Shown here piece by piece: positions 5,923-6,381 of a stretch of 6,381 nucleotides of DNA. A program made the position numbers and the translations under genes. Source of the stretch: Candidatus Sulfotelmatobacter sp. (GTDB lineage Bacteria; Acidobacteriota; Terriglobia; Terriglobales; Acidobacteriaceae); NCBI GenBank assembly GCA_030049565.1, contig JASIKQ010000543.1:1-6381 (forward strand), written 5' to 3'. The notes under the pieces are model-generated. The model saw only the letters and a program-made list of their open reading frames with translations, searched no databases and had not been told where the DNA came from. Each line of letters begins with the position of its first letter. Position 1 is the first letter of the stretch.

Positions 5923-5932
5923 CCACATGTGG
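5923..5932. promoter_or_regulatory. Perfect 10-bp palindrome CCACATGTGG between gltB and the LysR gene
   Basis: It lies immediately after the gltB stop codon and about 33-47 bases upstream of the LysR -10 box. The position suits an autoregulatory or activator site. It could also be a small hairpin at the gltB transcript end, but no T-run follows. Confidence 0.3.
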
Positions 5933-5933
5933 T

Positions 5934-6381
5934 TTATTGGATGACCAGGGTCTCGGACTGAAGATTTTTGTCGCGCCGGTAGTTGCGTTCTTCGTGGGCG
6001 GCGAGGCGGGCAAGGACAGGGGCCCAGGTTGCTTCGATGGAGCATGGCGCGGTGAGCGGCTCAATCCTAAGCAGAGGCAGGGACGGGCGGGCGAGAAATT
6101 CCACAGCGCGAGGACTCCCCGTGAGCTGCAGGTGCCGCCGAAGAATGCGGCGCAACCATTGTTCTTCCTGCGGCTCCAGGGTTGCGAACCGCACCGAGTC
6201 GTGGTTCAGGTGATCGTCCTTGAAAAGATCGTTTCTCAAAAAATCGCGGTGATCGGCGGACACTAAGTAAGCCAGCCCTCCAGTCATGCCAGCTCCAAGG
6301 TTGGGGCCAGCCGGGCCCAGAATCAAAACCACTCCGGCGGTCATGTAATCGCATCCGTGACGGCCCACGCCTTCCACCACG
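5934..6381 (-). CDS. gltB: Glutamate synthase large (alpha) subunit, C-terminal 149 codons (5' end beyond window)
   Basis: This is the end of the large subunit of glutamate synthase, which uses the amide nitrogen of glutamine and 2-oxoglutarate to form two glutamates. The visible part is the end of the GXGXG beta-helix domain: [17 protein letters not shown], then [20 protein letters not shown] with regularly spaced glycines. The helical tail typical of GltB follows ([21 protein letters not shown]). The frame runs through the right edge, so the first visible Val codons are internal, not a start; the amidotransferase and FMN/FeS domains lie outside. The gene ends with TAA at 5934-5936. A gltD small-subunit gene often follows gltB, but here a LysR gene does. 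A stand-alone GXGXG protein is a less likely alternative. Confidence 0.85.
   Translation of the reverse strand, partial: VVEGVGRHGCDYMTAGVVLILGPAGPNLGAGMTGGLAYLVSADHRDFLRNDLFKDDHLNHDSVRFATLEPQEEQWLRRILRRHLQLTGSPRAVEFLARPSLPLLRIEPLTAPCSIEATWAPVLARLAAHEERNYRRDKNLQSETLVIQ

Overview
The window (about 57% GC by eye) looks like chromosomal DNA from a soil-type bacterium. The gene content (an orphan Ser/Thr kinase, a membrane-anchored diheme cytochrome c, a large exported subtilisin, and a possible M13-type metallopeptidase fragment) fits Acidobacteriota best. That placement is an inference from gene style; no marker gene here fixes the taxonomy.

Layout from left to right. 1-777 (minus) holds most of the catalytic domain of a Ser/Thr protein kinase, cut by the left edge. 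778-1260 is a gene-poor stretch in which I see two decayed protein fragments: a possible M13 peptidase N-terminus on the minus strand and a cupin-like C-terminal tail on the plus strand. The tail runs straight into the Shine-Dalgarno of the next gene. 1261-2280 (plus) is a complete diheme cytochrome c. 2281-2542 is intergenic, with a 44-bp copy of LysR coding sequence, hairpins and tandem CACCTGTG repeats. 2543-4398 (minus) is a secreted S8 serine protease broken by one missing base. 4399-4955 is intergenic, with two more CACCTGTG clusters and the 3' half of a tRNA-Phe-like gene. 4956-5870 (minus) is an intact LysR regulator. 5934-6381 (minus) is the C-terminal end of the glutamate synthase large subunit, cut by the right edge.

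Functional links. The LysR gene follows gltB on the same strand after 63 bp, so a link to nitrogen or glutamate metabolism is possible but not shown. The cytochrome probably passes electrons in the periplasm from an unseen dehydrogenase. No functional partnership between the protease and its neighbours is evident.

The most interesting feature is the scarred architecture around the protease. It is flanked by a perfect 44-bp inverted repeat (2286-2329 and 5013-5056), by a 19-bp direct repeat (2360-2378 and 4480-4498), and by a truncated tRNA 3' end at 4782-4831. Together these suggest that about 2286-4831 was delivered or rearranged by a tRNA-targeting integrative element or by recombination. 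No integrase, transposase or intact element is present in the window, so this remains a hypothesis.
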